DNA from: Akkermansiaceae bacterium UBA956
Lineage (GTDB): Bacteria; Verrucomicrobiota; Verrucomicrobiia; Verrucomicrobiales; Akkermansiaceae
DNA: 54,478 bases
Assembly (NCBI GenBank): GCA_002293145.1
Contig: DBCO01000038.1
Coordinates: 1 to 54,478, forward strand
Direction: 5' to 3'
The notes under the pieces were generated by a model. It saw nothing but the letters and a program-made list of their open reading frames with translations. It was not told the DNA's origin and ran no database searches. Position numbers and translations under genes: made by a program. Below are positions 27,011-35,033 of this stretch, in pieces. How positions within the stretch are numbered: position 1 is the first letter of the stretch; each line of letters begins with the position of its first letter.

Positions 27011-28696
27011 ATGATTACCACCACCCTCAAACGGGCATTTTTCTGGCTCTCTGGAGCAGGAACCGAGACATTGGAGCAATGCCCGAATTGGGAGCAACGC
27101 AAGTATGTTGCTTTTGGCTGCACGGTGCTAGTACCTTGCGCCTTTGCGTTTATTGCCTGCGCCTATGCGCTCTCGACTCTTACCGCAAACAATTGGGTGA
27201 TCTTCAGTGTCGCCGCTGTCTGGGCCTTCATCATTTTGACGATCGACCGCGCATTGCTCGCGTCCTACCGCCCCTTCATGTCACCGATCCGTAAGTTGGG
27301 GCAATTCGCACTACGCTTTGTCGTTGCCATACTCATGGGCATCACCATTGCTCACCCTTTGGTTCTGTTGCTTTTCCGCGATACCATTTCCTCGGTGATC
27401 GAGTCTGAGCGCGCAGCCCTGATCGAAACGACACGTGACAAATTTGATGTATCCAAAGAAAAAGTTCGTAGCAATATCACGCAGCTTGAAGAATCCATCG
27501 CCGAGCAGCGACTCAAGTGGAATGAATCGTTCCAAGCGAAATTCATCATTCAAGAAAAAGAGGACGCGGATTCGGCAATCCCAGGCCTGACGGCAGACCA
27601 GCAAAAAGAACTCAAGGCTGCCACCGAAGAAGCGACTAAACCGTTTACCGATCGACTCACCGCCATCGAAGCGCAGTCCACGGAATTGACGCCACAATAC
27701 ACTAAGCTCCAAACCGAACTCGGCTTTTGGCAGGCTGAATTTGAACGAGAGCTCAATGGCCAACGCTCTGGGCTTTCTGGAGAGGGCCCGCGCGCGCGCT
27801 CAATCCGCTCGGATCAGCTTGAACCACGCCGCGAGGAATCGAAACGCATGGGTGGACTACTCGAACACCTCACCGCAGAAAAAAAAGCATTAGAGACACA
27901 AATCCGCGCGGCAGAGTCTGGTGCGATTGCAGCCTTTGAAGTAAAGCTGAAAGAAATCGAACTAGCCAACAAGGCCGAGGCAGACCGTGTGGCAGATCTG
28001 AAGCGTAAGGTTGAAAACGATCAAGCCGCTTCTTTTACCACTCAACAAAATGACTTGCGTCAAACAATCAAACAGCAGATCGATACGCGACTTGAAGAAC
28101 TCAAGCGTGTGCAAGAAGAACTGTCTCGCGTAGCTGCTGACGAACGTGCCGCCATCGATGCCATCCGCGCCGAACCACGTAAGGATGTTCTCACACAGAC
28201 CTTGGCGCTTAACAAGTTATTCGAGGCTGGCAGCGCGGGAGGCAAGTTCGCCTACTACACCTACATGATTCTCACCGCTCTGTTCATGCTAGTTGACACC
28301 ATTCCCCTGATCGTGAAATTTTTCACCAAGTCCGGCCCCTACGACACTTTGTTAGACCGCGATGAAGTGTGCTTCGAGAGCGAGCACAAAGCATTTTTGC
28401 AAAGCCAGAAGCGTTACATGACGCAAATGGCAAACAGCAATTTGATCGCAGTGACTCGAAACAAACGACTCGAGGCGGCACTGATCGATGGCGTGGAGCA
28501 CTCGCGGGCAGCGCGTGAGTTTATCGACTCCATGATCGAAATGGAACAGGCTTTTGCCGAAAAAATGCGCCAACAAGAGAGCATGCGCGAGAACTCATCC
28601 GCGGAACAAATTGCCGTATTGGCAGCAATGAAAAAAAGCTTCTACGATGATCTCCACCGCCGTATGCAAACGTTTTTCCAACCACAAGTCGGCTGA
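27011..28696 (+). CDS. DUF4407 membrane protein
   Basis: A 561-residue protein with the DUF4407 layout: membrane spans at about 32-52, 58-78, 96-116 and 412-432, enclosing a long charged coiled-coil segment (about 125-390). The N-terminal LSGAGTETLEQCPNWEQRKY and the span ending IDRALLASYRP are characteristic. Family function is unknown; a structural or tethering role in the envelope is only a guess. Ends ten bases before the DCC-family gene, so probably co-transcribed. Confidence 0.85.
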   Translation: MITTTLKRAFFWLSGAGTETLEQCPNWEQRKYVAFGCTVLVPCAFAFIACAYALSTLTANNWVIFSVAAVWAFIILTIDRALLASYRPFMSPIRKLGQFALRFVVAILMGITIAHPLVLLLFRDTISSVIESERAALIETTRDKFDVSKEKVRSNITQLEESIAEQRLKWNESFQAKFIIQEKEDADSAIPGLTADQQKELKAATEEATKPFTDRLTAIEAQSTELTPQYTKLQTELGFWQAEFERELNGQRSGLSGEGPRARSIRSDQLEPRREESKRMGGLLEHLTAEKKALETQIRAAESGAIAAFEVKLKEIELANKAEADRVADLKRKVENDQAASFTTQQNDLRQTIKQQIDTRLEELKRVQEELSRVAADERAAIDAIRAEPRKDVLTQTLALNKLFEAGSAGGKFAYYTYMILTALFMLVDTIPLIVKFFTKSGPYDTLLDRDEVCFESEHKAFLQSQKRYMTQMANSNLIAVTRNKRLEAALIDGVEHSRAAREFIDSMIEMEQAFAEKMRQQESMRENSSAEQIAVLAAMKKSFYDDLHRRMQTFFQPQVG

Positions 28697-28705
28697 CTTC
28701 TGTGC

Positions 28706-29104
28706 ATGAAATGGATCATATTTTTCGATGGTCATTGCGGACTTTGCTCACGCTCCGTGCGTTTTTTTGCAAATTCTGACAGCCGCGATCAGCTGCGCTT
28801 TGCACCACTCCAAGGCGAAACGGCGAGTGCACAAGACCTACAAAAGTATGCCGACAGCGATGATGGCTCCGTGGTAGTACTCAGGGAATCTGACGGACAA
28901 TTGTTTTATCGCTTCGATGCCCTTCTCGAATTACTTCACGCACTAGGCGGGCCGTGGAAACTTTTACTCTTCAGCAAAATTTTACCACGATGTGTCCGCG
29001 AATATCTCTATCGTACCGTGGCCCGCAACCGCATGCGCTGGTTTGGCAAAGCAGATAACTGCGACCTTGCTGATCCCGAATTGATCAAACGCTTGTTGCC
29101 TTGA
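28706..29104 (+). CDS. DCC-family thiol-disulfide oxidoreductase-like protein (DUF393)
   Basis: A 132-residue cytoplasmic protein with the defining DxxCxxC motif as FFDGHCGLCSRS near the N-terminus. The pattern of a following FAPLQGE and a YRFDALLELL helix agrees with DUF393. Predicted thioredoxin-like fold; substrate unknown. The start ATG lies ten bases after the DUF4407 stop. Confidence 0.88.
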   Translation: MKWIIFFDGHCGLCSRSVRFFANSDSRDQLRFAPLQGETASAQDLQKYADSDDGSVVVLRESDGQLFYRFDALLELLHALGGPWKLLLFSKILPRCVREYLYRTVARNRMRWFGKADNCDLADPELIKRLLP

Positions 29105-29138
29105 CGCGCGAAGCTCTGAAGCGCGAAAAATCCCCACT

Positions 29139-29651
29139 TTACCATTTGGGCAAAGCCGGCTTACTCGGGTTTCCGCGGCTACCATCAACGGGCTTGAGCA
29201 TTTCCGGAACGGGCGCGCCTTCCTGCTGATTGCTCGTGTTTGCCTGCTCAGCTTGCGTAGCAGGTGCCACAGTCATATCATCAACTTGAGGATTTTCCTC
29301 GTTGATGCGTTGCGGAAAATGATAAACGGCATCGCCAATTTCCACCGATCCAGATTTGATATCTGCCGCCACAAACTGGCCCAACTTTTCACCACTCGTC
29401 ACCAATGCCGCCGTCCTACCCCCGTCACCATAGCTATAAAGTGCAACTCCATCCGCGAAAGTCCATTTCCCATACGCTTCTAACAAGATGAAGTTTTTGC
29501 TCCCAGGGCGGGATTGCACTCGCGCCACCAATCGAGTCGTCTCGACCTTGGCTTGCTTGACTTGTTTCTTGAGCTCTTCATCTTTTTTCAGATCCTTTGC
29601 ACAAGAGGCAAGTAGCACGAGTAGGGCTGCCAGGGTAAGATTTTGCGTCAC
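29139..29651 (-). CDS. small lipoprotein, unknown function
   Basis: A protein of about 170 residues starting at a GTG (29651) that gives a short lipoprotein signal with lipobox LASC. A TTG at 29663 is an alternative. The mature protein starts with a Lys/Asp-rich helix (KDLKKDEELKKQVKQ) and carries a beta-rich middle (KWTFADGVALYSYGDGG) and a Gln/Pro-rich tail. A longer frame up to 30029 reads antisense through tRNA-Ser and is not real. Family not recognised. Confidence 0.7.
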   Translation of the reverse strand: MTQNLTLAALLVLLASCAKDLKKDEELKKQVKQAKVETTRLVARVQSRPGSKNFILLEAYGKWTFADGVALYSYGDGGRTAALVTSGEKLGQFVAADIKSGSVEIGDAVYHFPQRINEENPQVDDMTVAPATQAEQANTSNQQEGAPVPEMLKPVDGSRGNPSKPALPKW

Positions 29652-29794
29652 GGATTCATTCAAGCACACAAAAAAAATTAGGCAAGGAAACAACCCGACA
29701 CCGGCGAGGAAAAAAATAATCAAAAAAATTCCGCTAATGGTTGACGAGCTGCATGAATTCTGTGTATCAAACGCGCGACCGAAAACACTATCGT

Positions 29795-29884
29795 GGAGCG
29801 ATGGCTGAGTGGTCGAAAGTACTCCCTTGCTAAGGGAGCGTGGGGGTGACCTCACCGAGGGTTCGAATCCCTCTCGCTCCGCCA
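29795..29884 (+). tRNA. tRNA-Ser (anticodon GCU)
   Basis: A class II tRNA with 7-base acceptor stem GGAGCGA / TCGCTCC, discriminator G, encoded CCA (29882-29884), long variable arm, and TTCGAATCC T-loop. The anticodon stem CTCCC/GGGAG encloses loop TTGCTAA, so the anticodon is GCT (29829-29831), reading AGC and AGU serine codons. It marks the left edge of the variable 29.8-35 kb region, and tRNA-Ser genes are common integration sites. Confidence 0.95.
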
Positions 29885-30021
29885 TTCTTCGCTTCCTGCG
29901 GAAGCTACGAATTGCAAGCCATTGGTAGCTGGAGAAGGATGCGAAGAATGCCCTTCGTAGCTCGCAGAGCGAAGTAGGGCTGCTAGTATAACTCTCCAAG
30001 CTCCGATCCCGAACCGTCTTC
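29885..30021. repeat. tRNA-proximal stem-loop sequence
   Basis: Short region after the tRNA containing a compound hairpin: GCCCT at 29950-29954 pairs with AGGGC at 29976-29980, with inner CTTCG/CGAAG and CTC/GAG pairs. A GCTTCCTGCGGAAGC dyad lies nearer the tRNA. It leads straight into the GIY-YIG remnant. It looks like part of a repeat element; copy number in the genome cannot be judged from here. Confidence 0.4.
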
Positions 30022-30285
30022 CGCAACATCCACTACGCATACATTATTCGTTCCTTGTCCGTTCCTGACAAGCTATACTACGGAAGCACTTCGGATCTAA
30101 AGGCCGGATTTTCGGTTCACAATGCAGGAGGCAATGTTTCCTCAAAACCATTTCGACCATGGGAACTTGCATGTTATGCCTGATTTCCATCGAAACAACC
30201 AGCACTCGATTTCGAGCGATATCTTTAGACTGCGTCGGGCAAGGCATTCGCCCGCAAGCGCCTGATTTCGGAATCAAAGACATAG
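30022..30285 (+). pseudogene. GIY-YIG nuclease pseudogene (UPF0213/YhbQ-like)
   Basis: One reading frame gives a nearly complete small GIY-YIG domain: YAYIIRSLSVPDKLYYGST, DLKAGFSVHN, FRPWELACYA, then ALDFERYL and ASGKAFARKRL, in the right order and spacing. It is interrupted by TGA at 30181-30183 and TAG at 30226-30228 and has no start codon. The second stop falls where the family has Lys, so a single A-to-T change fits. It sits about 140 bases after tRNA-Ser. A decayed copy is the simplest reading; frame continuation past 30285 codes nothing recognisable. Confidence 0.75.
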
Positions 30286-31154
30286 CTACCCATCTCATCG
30301 CAATGGCAAAACCAACCACGCGATTCACCCAGCTACGAACGCGTCTCGAAAGCCTTCCGCCTCTGCCGACAGTTCATTCACTCCCTAATCCCGATCCCAG
30401 GCATCCCCCTCCACAAAGATTACGGTGCCTTCGTGCCGCCGTTTCAGCTGAGACGCCGTCTCACTGTTGACAGTTAAATCGTATGCTACACATGGGCGTG
30501 CGGCTAAGGACATCGGTTTTGAGCAAATGGCTGGACTCTACTGCCCAACAATCGAATGAGGGCTGAAAGCCCGAAACAATCGCATCCTGCAACTTCAATC
30601 CGCGTGAAAAGATTCCACTTTAGGTTGTGTTTTTCAAAATGCTGAGACAGATGAAGTTGTTGTTTATTCTGCGGCCGCCTGATCCTAACAGAGAAAATGC
30701 GCATTTCCAAGGACCGACCCCATTTATCGAGGTGATATCGTAAATCGGCTCACTTAGGATCATCTTCTGCATGATTTCAACGGGAACGTTGCGAATATGG
30801 CAACTTTCTTGAGAAAATCAAGCATTATCCGGCACGACGACCCAGCAGGCGACCAAGTTAGGGAAACAGACGGGTAGTGCAATACGCGAGGCATGAGTCC
30901 AGTGCTGGCGATGGATATACGACGGATGAGACGGATTTACGGATGGATGAATCATAGGCCCTGCTCCCGTGTTACATCCGTATCGGGAACGCCTTCGCTT
31001 CTTCGCGATGTTCTTCATCCTTGAAAAAAATCTTGAAAAAGCGGTACGGAGGGCTATTTTCGCGGCGCACTGCGTGTGCAGTGCTATCTCTTCATCACGC
31101 TACTACCGCTGGCACCAACAACTTATTTCTAACTCAAAACTTTTCAGCCCTATC
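30286..31154. other. non-coding region before the ubiquitin gene
   Basis: About 870 bases without a convincing gene. Short open frames exist on both strands but lack family features. A small hairpin GGGCT-GAA-AGCCC lies at 30560-30572. A candidate promoter for the ubiquitin gene is listed separately. The stretch has the look of degraded DNA, continuing from the GIY-YIG remnant. Confidence 0.6.
31033..31060 (+). promoter_or_regulatory. candidate sigma-70-type promoter of the ubiquitin gene
   Basis: TTGAAA at 31033-31038 and TATTTT at 31055-31060, separated by 16 bases, about 95 bases before the ATG at 31155. Each hexamer departs from consensus at the last or middle positions. Low certainty; a transcription start has not been shown. 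Confidence 0.3.
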
Positions 31155-32360
31155 ATGAAACTATGGATGATTTCGCTGTTGTGGATTTTATCGCTTTCCG
31201 TGGCTCCCGCGATGCAGGTTTTTGTAAAAACGCTGACGGGAAAAACGCTCACTCTCGACGTTGAGCCCAGTGACACGATTGAAAATGTGAAGGCAAAAAT
31301 TCAGGACAAGGAAGGAATTCCACCTGAGCAGCAGAAGTTAATCTTTGCTGGGAAGCAACTTGAGGATGGGCGTACTTTATCGGATTACAATATCCAGAAG
31401 GAGTCCACATTGCATTTGGTGCTGCGCATTCTGCTGGATGAATCGAGTGTGGCGGAACAAGCGCAACTTACTCGCACAACGATGCGCACGGCGGGGATGG
31501 TGTTGCATGGCTTACACGGGCATCCCATGGATTTTCGGATCATGCCTGGCAAGGATCATGCGGTGTGGATGGGTGGAGATTGGGGCATGGATCAGCATGA
31601 CCTTAGCGATGGCGATATTGGTATTGCCGAGTTCGGCGCGGCCAGGTCTCTCGGTTCATCCGGCATACAATTGGGCGGCGCAATTGGTCAATCATGGAGT
31701 GATCACGACACCTACCTCGGAGGCAATCAAAACATACGCGGTCAATATCTCCTTAGTGAACTCATCTTGCCCATCGAAATAGCTGGCCCCACAGCGTGGA
31801 TGACCCTCACAGCATATTATCATCAGACCGATGCTGATATTCTTCGTGCCTATACAAATGGGCCGCTCATCGATACATCCTATGGCGAGACAGATATCGA
31901 CACATGGGCTTTTCGGGCACGCATTGATTGGGAGAATATGACCAAATTTGCAGGCGTTGCGTTTTCACCTTTTTTGGATTTAGCTTTCATCAATGCTGAC
32001 GTCGACGGATACAGCGAAGCGGGTGGTGCAGCTCCGGCGGTTTTTGCATCGCGCACGGATCATGCCTTGGAAGCGCGTGCAGGAGTGAACATGTGCTACG
32101 AAATCAACAAATCGCTTGCCCTCATCGCAGAAACGAGTCTCGCTCACCGAGTGAGTGATAAAAATTCCGCCGTTACAGGTCAAGCATCAGGAACCGGATT
32201 TCGTCTGATCATGCCAGATGATCATGACACTTGGGCAATAGGTTCGTTCGGCATCAGAGCCGATACAGATGCAGGGGTCGTAAATCTCCGTGTGAACGGA
32301 ACCACCCAAGGTAGTGGCTCTGCTGCTTGGGTTTCACTCATGTGGAGCCTTCCGCTTTGA
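31155..32360 (+). CDS. secreted ubiquitin fused to an autotransporter beta-barrel
   Basis: A 401-residue protein of three parts. Residues 1-19 are a signal peptide ending in Ala-Pro-Ala. Residues 20-91 match ubiquitin 1-72 with only five changes from human (I3V, I13L, E16D, D39E, R42K); Leu8, Ile44, Val70 and all seven lysines are kept. Positions 73-76 are Ile-Leu-Leu-Asp in place of Leu-Arg-Gly-Gly. A helical linker (about 97-120) leads to a barrel of about 266 residues (136-401) with alternating strands like those of the autotransporter beta-domain family (WMGGDWG, GIQLGGAIGQSW, FSPFLDLAFINADVDGY, ALEARAGVNM). The ATG at 31155 gives the clean signal peptide; upstream extension to 30969 is not credible. 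Role unknown; surface display of ubiquitin is inferred. An exported ubiquitin is known in Bacteroides fragilis, but without a barrel. Confidence 0.92.
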   Translation: MKLWMISLLWILSLSVAPAMQVFVKTLTGKTLTLDVEPSDTIENVKAKIQDKEGIPPEQQKLIFAGKQLEDGRTLSDYNIQKESTLHLVLRILLDESSVAEQAQLTRTTMRTAGMVLHGLHGHPMDFRIMPGKDHAVWMGGDWGMDQHDLSDGDIGIAEFGAARSLGSSGIQLGGAIGQSWSDHDTYLGGNQNIRGQYLLSELILPIEIAGPTAWMTLTAYYHQTDADILRAYTNGPLIDTSYGETDIDTWAFRARIDWENMTKFAGVAFSPFLDLAFINADVDGYSEAGGAAPAVFASRTDHALEARAGVNMCYEINKSLALIAETSLAHRVSDKNSAVTGQASGTGFRLIMPDDHDTWAIGSFGIRADTDAGVVNLRVNGTTQGSGSAAWVSLMWSLPL

Positions 32361-32380
32361 GCGCTTAAAAGAAAGGGCTT

Positions 32381-32473
32381 TCAAGTGCTTTGAGGTCCTT
32401 TCCATCGCGCCTGAACTCCGTGCTCGTCGAGAAGTTGCTGTAGGTCGCTGAGGATATCGGATTCGAGGGACAT
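32381..32473 (-). pseudogene. 5' remnant of an unidentified gene
   Basis: An ATG at 32473 opens 30 codons (MSLESDILSDLQQLLDEHGV and seven to ten more residues) ending in TGA. The amphipathic, helical start looks like the beginning of a real protein that has lost the rest. It lies directly after the abiEii remnant on the same strand. No family can be assigned. Confidence 0.3.
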
Positions 32474-32505
32474 GCTGTGGAGGGCATGTCAATCCGACTG
32501 GATTC

Positions 32506-33423
32506 TCAAACTTCTAGTCGGACTCGCAACTCGTCAGCCTGTCGCGCGAACTTTGCTGGATTCGATTTTCTTAAGCGGGAAAGGTTTTCTACCTTCCAAC
32601 GAATGGCAGGCATCTCATGCAAGTGCGGGCATGAAACCAAGTTCCAATCCGGTTGGCCGTTTACCAACCCAACCAGGAATTGGCGTTGTTTTTCTGTGAG
32701 CAAGATGGGTAGTTCGGTAAACAGTCGTTGTCGGGTTTCGACCAGCACATCGAGGCTAACAGTTTCCCGGGTCATTCCCACGAACTCATTGGAAAATGCT
32801 GATGAGATGTCGATTTCATTCGCAAACAAAACCTCGTGAATCGGTCGATTATGTCCGGCAAGATAGCCGACGAAACATTCGACAATCCCTGGCGTTAGTC
32901 AGCCGTGAGCAAACAGTTTCCACACGTCGAACAGGTCTCGGGGATGTTGCCTGTCCATGGCTGCGACCAACTTGCTGCCATAGAGTTCATCTTCATGAAG
33001 CACGGGGATTTCCAGATCAGTGAAAAAAATGTCCTGCGCATTCAATGCCAGGGGGCGAGATTGCACCGGTAGGATTGTACCTCGAAAGACGTGATTGACC
33101 TCGATTTTTACTCGCGTCCGGTCTCTCTGAACAAAGAGTTTTACTTCGCTTCCCTCGGACATCGAGCCCATTTCACAGAGGAATCCAAGCTCGTTGAGTT
33201 CACTTTGGAGAGTCAGCAACTCGGATGATATCGCAGCCAACGCGGTGTCTCTCTCCGCGCGATGATTCACATAGACGAGATCGAGATCAACCGATAGCCG
33301 TGGCATGTCCTGCACAAAGAGGTTGATGGCTGTTCCTCCTTTGAGGGCAAAAGTGGGTCTCCGAAAAATGATCGGAGCCACGGCAAGTAGCAGTCTTACT
33401 GCATCCAAATATGCTTGGTTCAT
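32506..33423 (-). pseudogene. AbiEii-type nucleotidyltransferase toxin, interrupted by an in-frame TGA
   Basis: The toxin of a type IV toxin-antitoxin (AbiE) module. The frame starts at ATG 33423 and shows LKGGTAINLF and SVDLDLVY (GS-x-D-x-D nucleotidyltransferase motif) and KLVAAMDRQHPRDLFDVWKL. After 174 codons it meets TGA (32899-32901), but the same frame then continues for about 130 codons (EVLFANEIDISS through LTEKQRQFLVGL to VRLEV) as the normal C-terminal part, ending at 32506. One base change (for example GGA to TGA) would restore a protein of about 305 residues. It overlaps abiEi as ATGA. Confidence 0.8.
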
Positions 33424-34157
33424 GATGGATTGAGGATCAAGGTCCGGCCGTTTTTGAAGCGGGCAACCCAACGACCGGTCCCCATGTTGTTGGCTGCAGC
33501 ATCCCGGGCTTGCGCGGCCCAAGGGAGATCAAGCTCCGTCGCCCAGCCCACGCAGAGTCGAACCGCTTTCACCATGCGACAGTGGGTCAATAGCACTTGC
33601 AGATGGCGGCTATGGAGCTGCCTAACGCTTTCCATGATCGCACGTGCTTCATCCAATTCCTGGTGCACGTCGATTTCGCTCAGCATCTCCAGCAATGCTC
33701 TCTCGGGAGATGATACCAAAGGGCCATTCGGAGATTCGGGCAATCGAGCTAGCCCATTTCCTGATGGCAGTCCCTCGTCAAACAAAGGCGAATTACTGTA
33801 GCGTGATGGGAAACGCACCTGAAACCATTCCGGCAGGATGGCCCTCTGGTTTCCCCAAAGGATAGTAGTTTCCTGAAATGCTACGTTTTGCCGGAACCCA
33901 TGCAAGGCTAATGCCGACTTGGCGGCTACGTGTAAGTCGGGGATTTTGGTCGCGAGATATATTACACAGGCATCTCGGCTGAGTTGATCACCGGCGAACA
34001 TGAACACGCCACGTCCGAGTTTTTCCAACCAACCGGCCTTCACGTATTCATGTGCCAACGCACGAGAAACTCCTAGACTCTCAAGTTTCTGAGAATCCAA
34101 TGGAGCTCCGCGTGGAGCGGTCACCTGGAGTTTTTTGATAAGATTTCTGTCAGCCAT
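33420..34157 (-). CDS. AbiEi-family antitoxin / transcriptional regulator
   Basis: The antitoxin partner of the AbiE system, 245 residues from the ATG at 34157. The N-terminal winged-helix part (about 1-75: LESLGVSRALAHEYVKAGWLEKLGRGVF) is followed by the AbiEi C-terminal domain (ALALHGF, SSPERALLEMLSEI). Known AbiEi proteins repress their own operon by binding inverted repeats. It is intact while its toxin partner is truncated. The toxin start lies in its stop (ATGA). Confidence 0.88.
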   Translation of the reverse strand: MADRNLIKKLQVTAPRGAPLDSQKLESLGVSRALAHEYVKAGWLEKLGRGVFMFAGDQLSRDACVIYLATKIPDLHVAAKSALALHGFRQNVAFQETTILWGNQRAILPEWFQVRFPSRYSNSPLFDEGLPSGNGLARLPESPNGPLVSSPERALLEMLSEIDVHQELDEARAIMESVRQLHSRHLQVLLTHCRMVKAVRLCVGWATELDLPWAAQARDAAANNMGTGRWVARFKNGRTLILNPS

Positions 34158-34514
34158 CCGGCTTGGATATTGGCACAAACTGCGGTCAAACTCAAGGTAA
34201 ATGTTTGAGATTTGCTCCTTAGGTCAAATTAAGATTTACCTGTAGCGCAGATTTCAAACAAATCACCCCCTCCCAGTTTCCCGAGAGAGGGTGAAGAATG
34301 CAAAACTACGGGGCTAATGGATCACTCAGTGAATGAAGACCTCAACGATCCATCAAAAACGCCCCAGTGAGGAAGCTGCCTTGTATGCCTGTCGTGGGGA
34401 TTTAGAAAATTCTGAAATTCTGTTTCAATTTGCCTCCATCACTACTAATTTCCCCATACTCTGAGATCTAGGCTAACTTAAAATTTTTGCAAGCCTGCCG
34501 CTTGACCACTAGTT

Positions 34515-34900
34515 TCAGTTACACCCAGTCACGTTTCTGAACTGATTGTTGGTGAGTGCCAAACTCATTGCCAGAGCCACCGCTGTTGTCGGCTTGAGGT
34601 GAGGATTTACCGTGGCATCCGCAGCGATCAGACCGAAGCCATTGCTATACGACAACTCGGCACTGTCCGCCACACGACGCCATAGAAGACCGTTTAGGAT
34701 GGCGGTGAAAGGGGTTTGCGAAAGGACACCGGAATCCCGTAGCGAGATGATGCCACCGATAAACGAATTCAGTTTTCGATACGGCTTCATCCACAACATT
34801 GCCTGTCCTGTGGCACTGAGCCTCACAGTGGTCTTGAGAGATTGAGCATCACCCAGTTGTCCTCTATTTTTTCTCGTAAATACTACGGGGCATCACTGCT
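34515..34900 (-). pseudogene. C-terminal fragment of a surface-type protein
   Basis: An open frame of about 125 codons with no start codon context, closed upstream by a TGA near 34895. It reads RLSATGQAMLWMKPYRKLNS, then FIGGIISLRDSG, then GLLWRRVADSAELSYSNGFG. The pattern is like the repeated C-terminal modules of large exported verrucomicrobial beta-strand proteins, from memory rather than a search. With the rest of the gene missing, it is a remnant. Confidence 0.4.
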
Positions 34901-34979
34901 TCATTTTATTTTTTTGCGTATGTAGTGACACACACTCATCCCATGAAATCCTTTCATTTGCATGGTTTAAATGCTCACA

Positions 34980-34995
34980 TGGCACTCTTTGTGCG
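34980..34995 (+). promoter_or_regulatory. candidate sigma-54 promoter
   Basis: TGGCACTCTTTGTGCG matches the -24/-12 pattern (TGGCAC then GC) with GG and GC at the required 10-base distance and one mismatch in the TTGC part. It lies about 40 bases before the activator's ATG at 35034, so autoregulation by sigma-54 RNA polymerase is plausible. Confidence 0.35.
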
Positions 34996-35033
34996 TGCTA
35001 AAATCTAGAAATCTGCTTTTATGTCCCCGCCCC

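Larger units (their letters stand above)
34158..35033. other. accessory-region gap before the sigma-54 activator
   Basis: About 875 bases with no intact gene. It contains a hairpin CACCCCCTC/GAGAGGGTG at 34264-34293, the fragment of a large surface protein at 34515-34900, and a candidate sigma-54 promoter at 34980-34995. It forms the right end of the variable region that begins at tRNA-Ser. Confidence 0.55.

Noticed and set aside
29652..30029. Long upstream extension of the lipoprotein frame on the minus strand (to 29139-30029).
   Set aside because: It reads antisense through tRNA-Ser; the REGFEPSV peptide is a known artefact of such antisense tRNA translation. The lipoprotein starts at about 29651.
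30290..30480. A second protein fragment in the frame of the GIY-YIG remnant after its last stop.
   Set aside because: The peptide is open for about 60 codons but matches no family I can name; treated as chance.
30969..31154. N-terminal extension of the ubiquitin protein.
   Set aside because: It would bury the signal peptide; the ATG at 31155 gives a normal signal peptide with Ala-x-Ala site.
31155..32360. Eukaryotic contamination as source of the ubiquitin sequence.
   Set aside because: The ubiquitin codes in frame, without introns, between a bacterial signal peptide and a bacterial barrel within one contiguous gene. A chimeric assembly would not give this clean frame at both joins.
29860..35033. 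Duplicate of the tRNA-Ser 3' end as the right attachment site of the island.
   Set aside because: I could not find a convincing copy by eye. An automatic repeat search would be needed.
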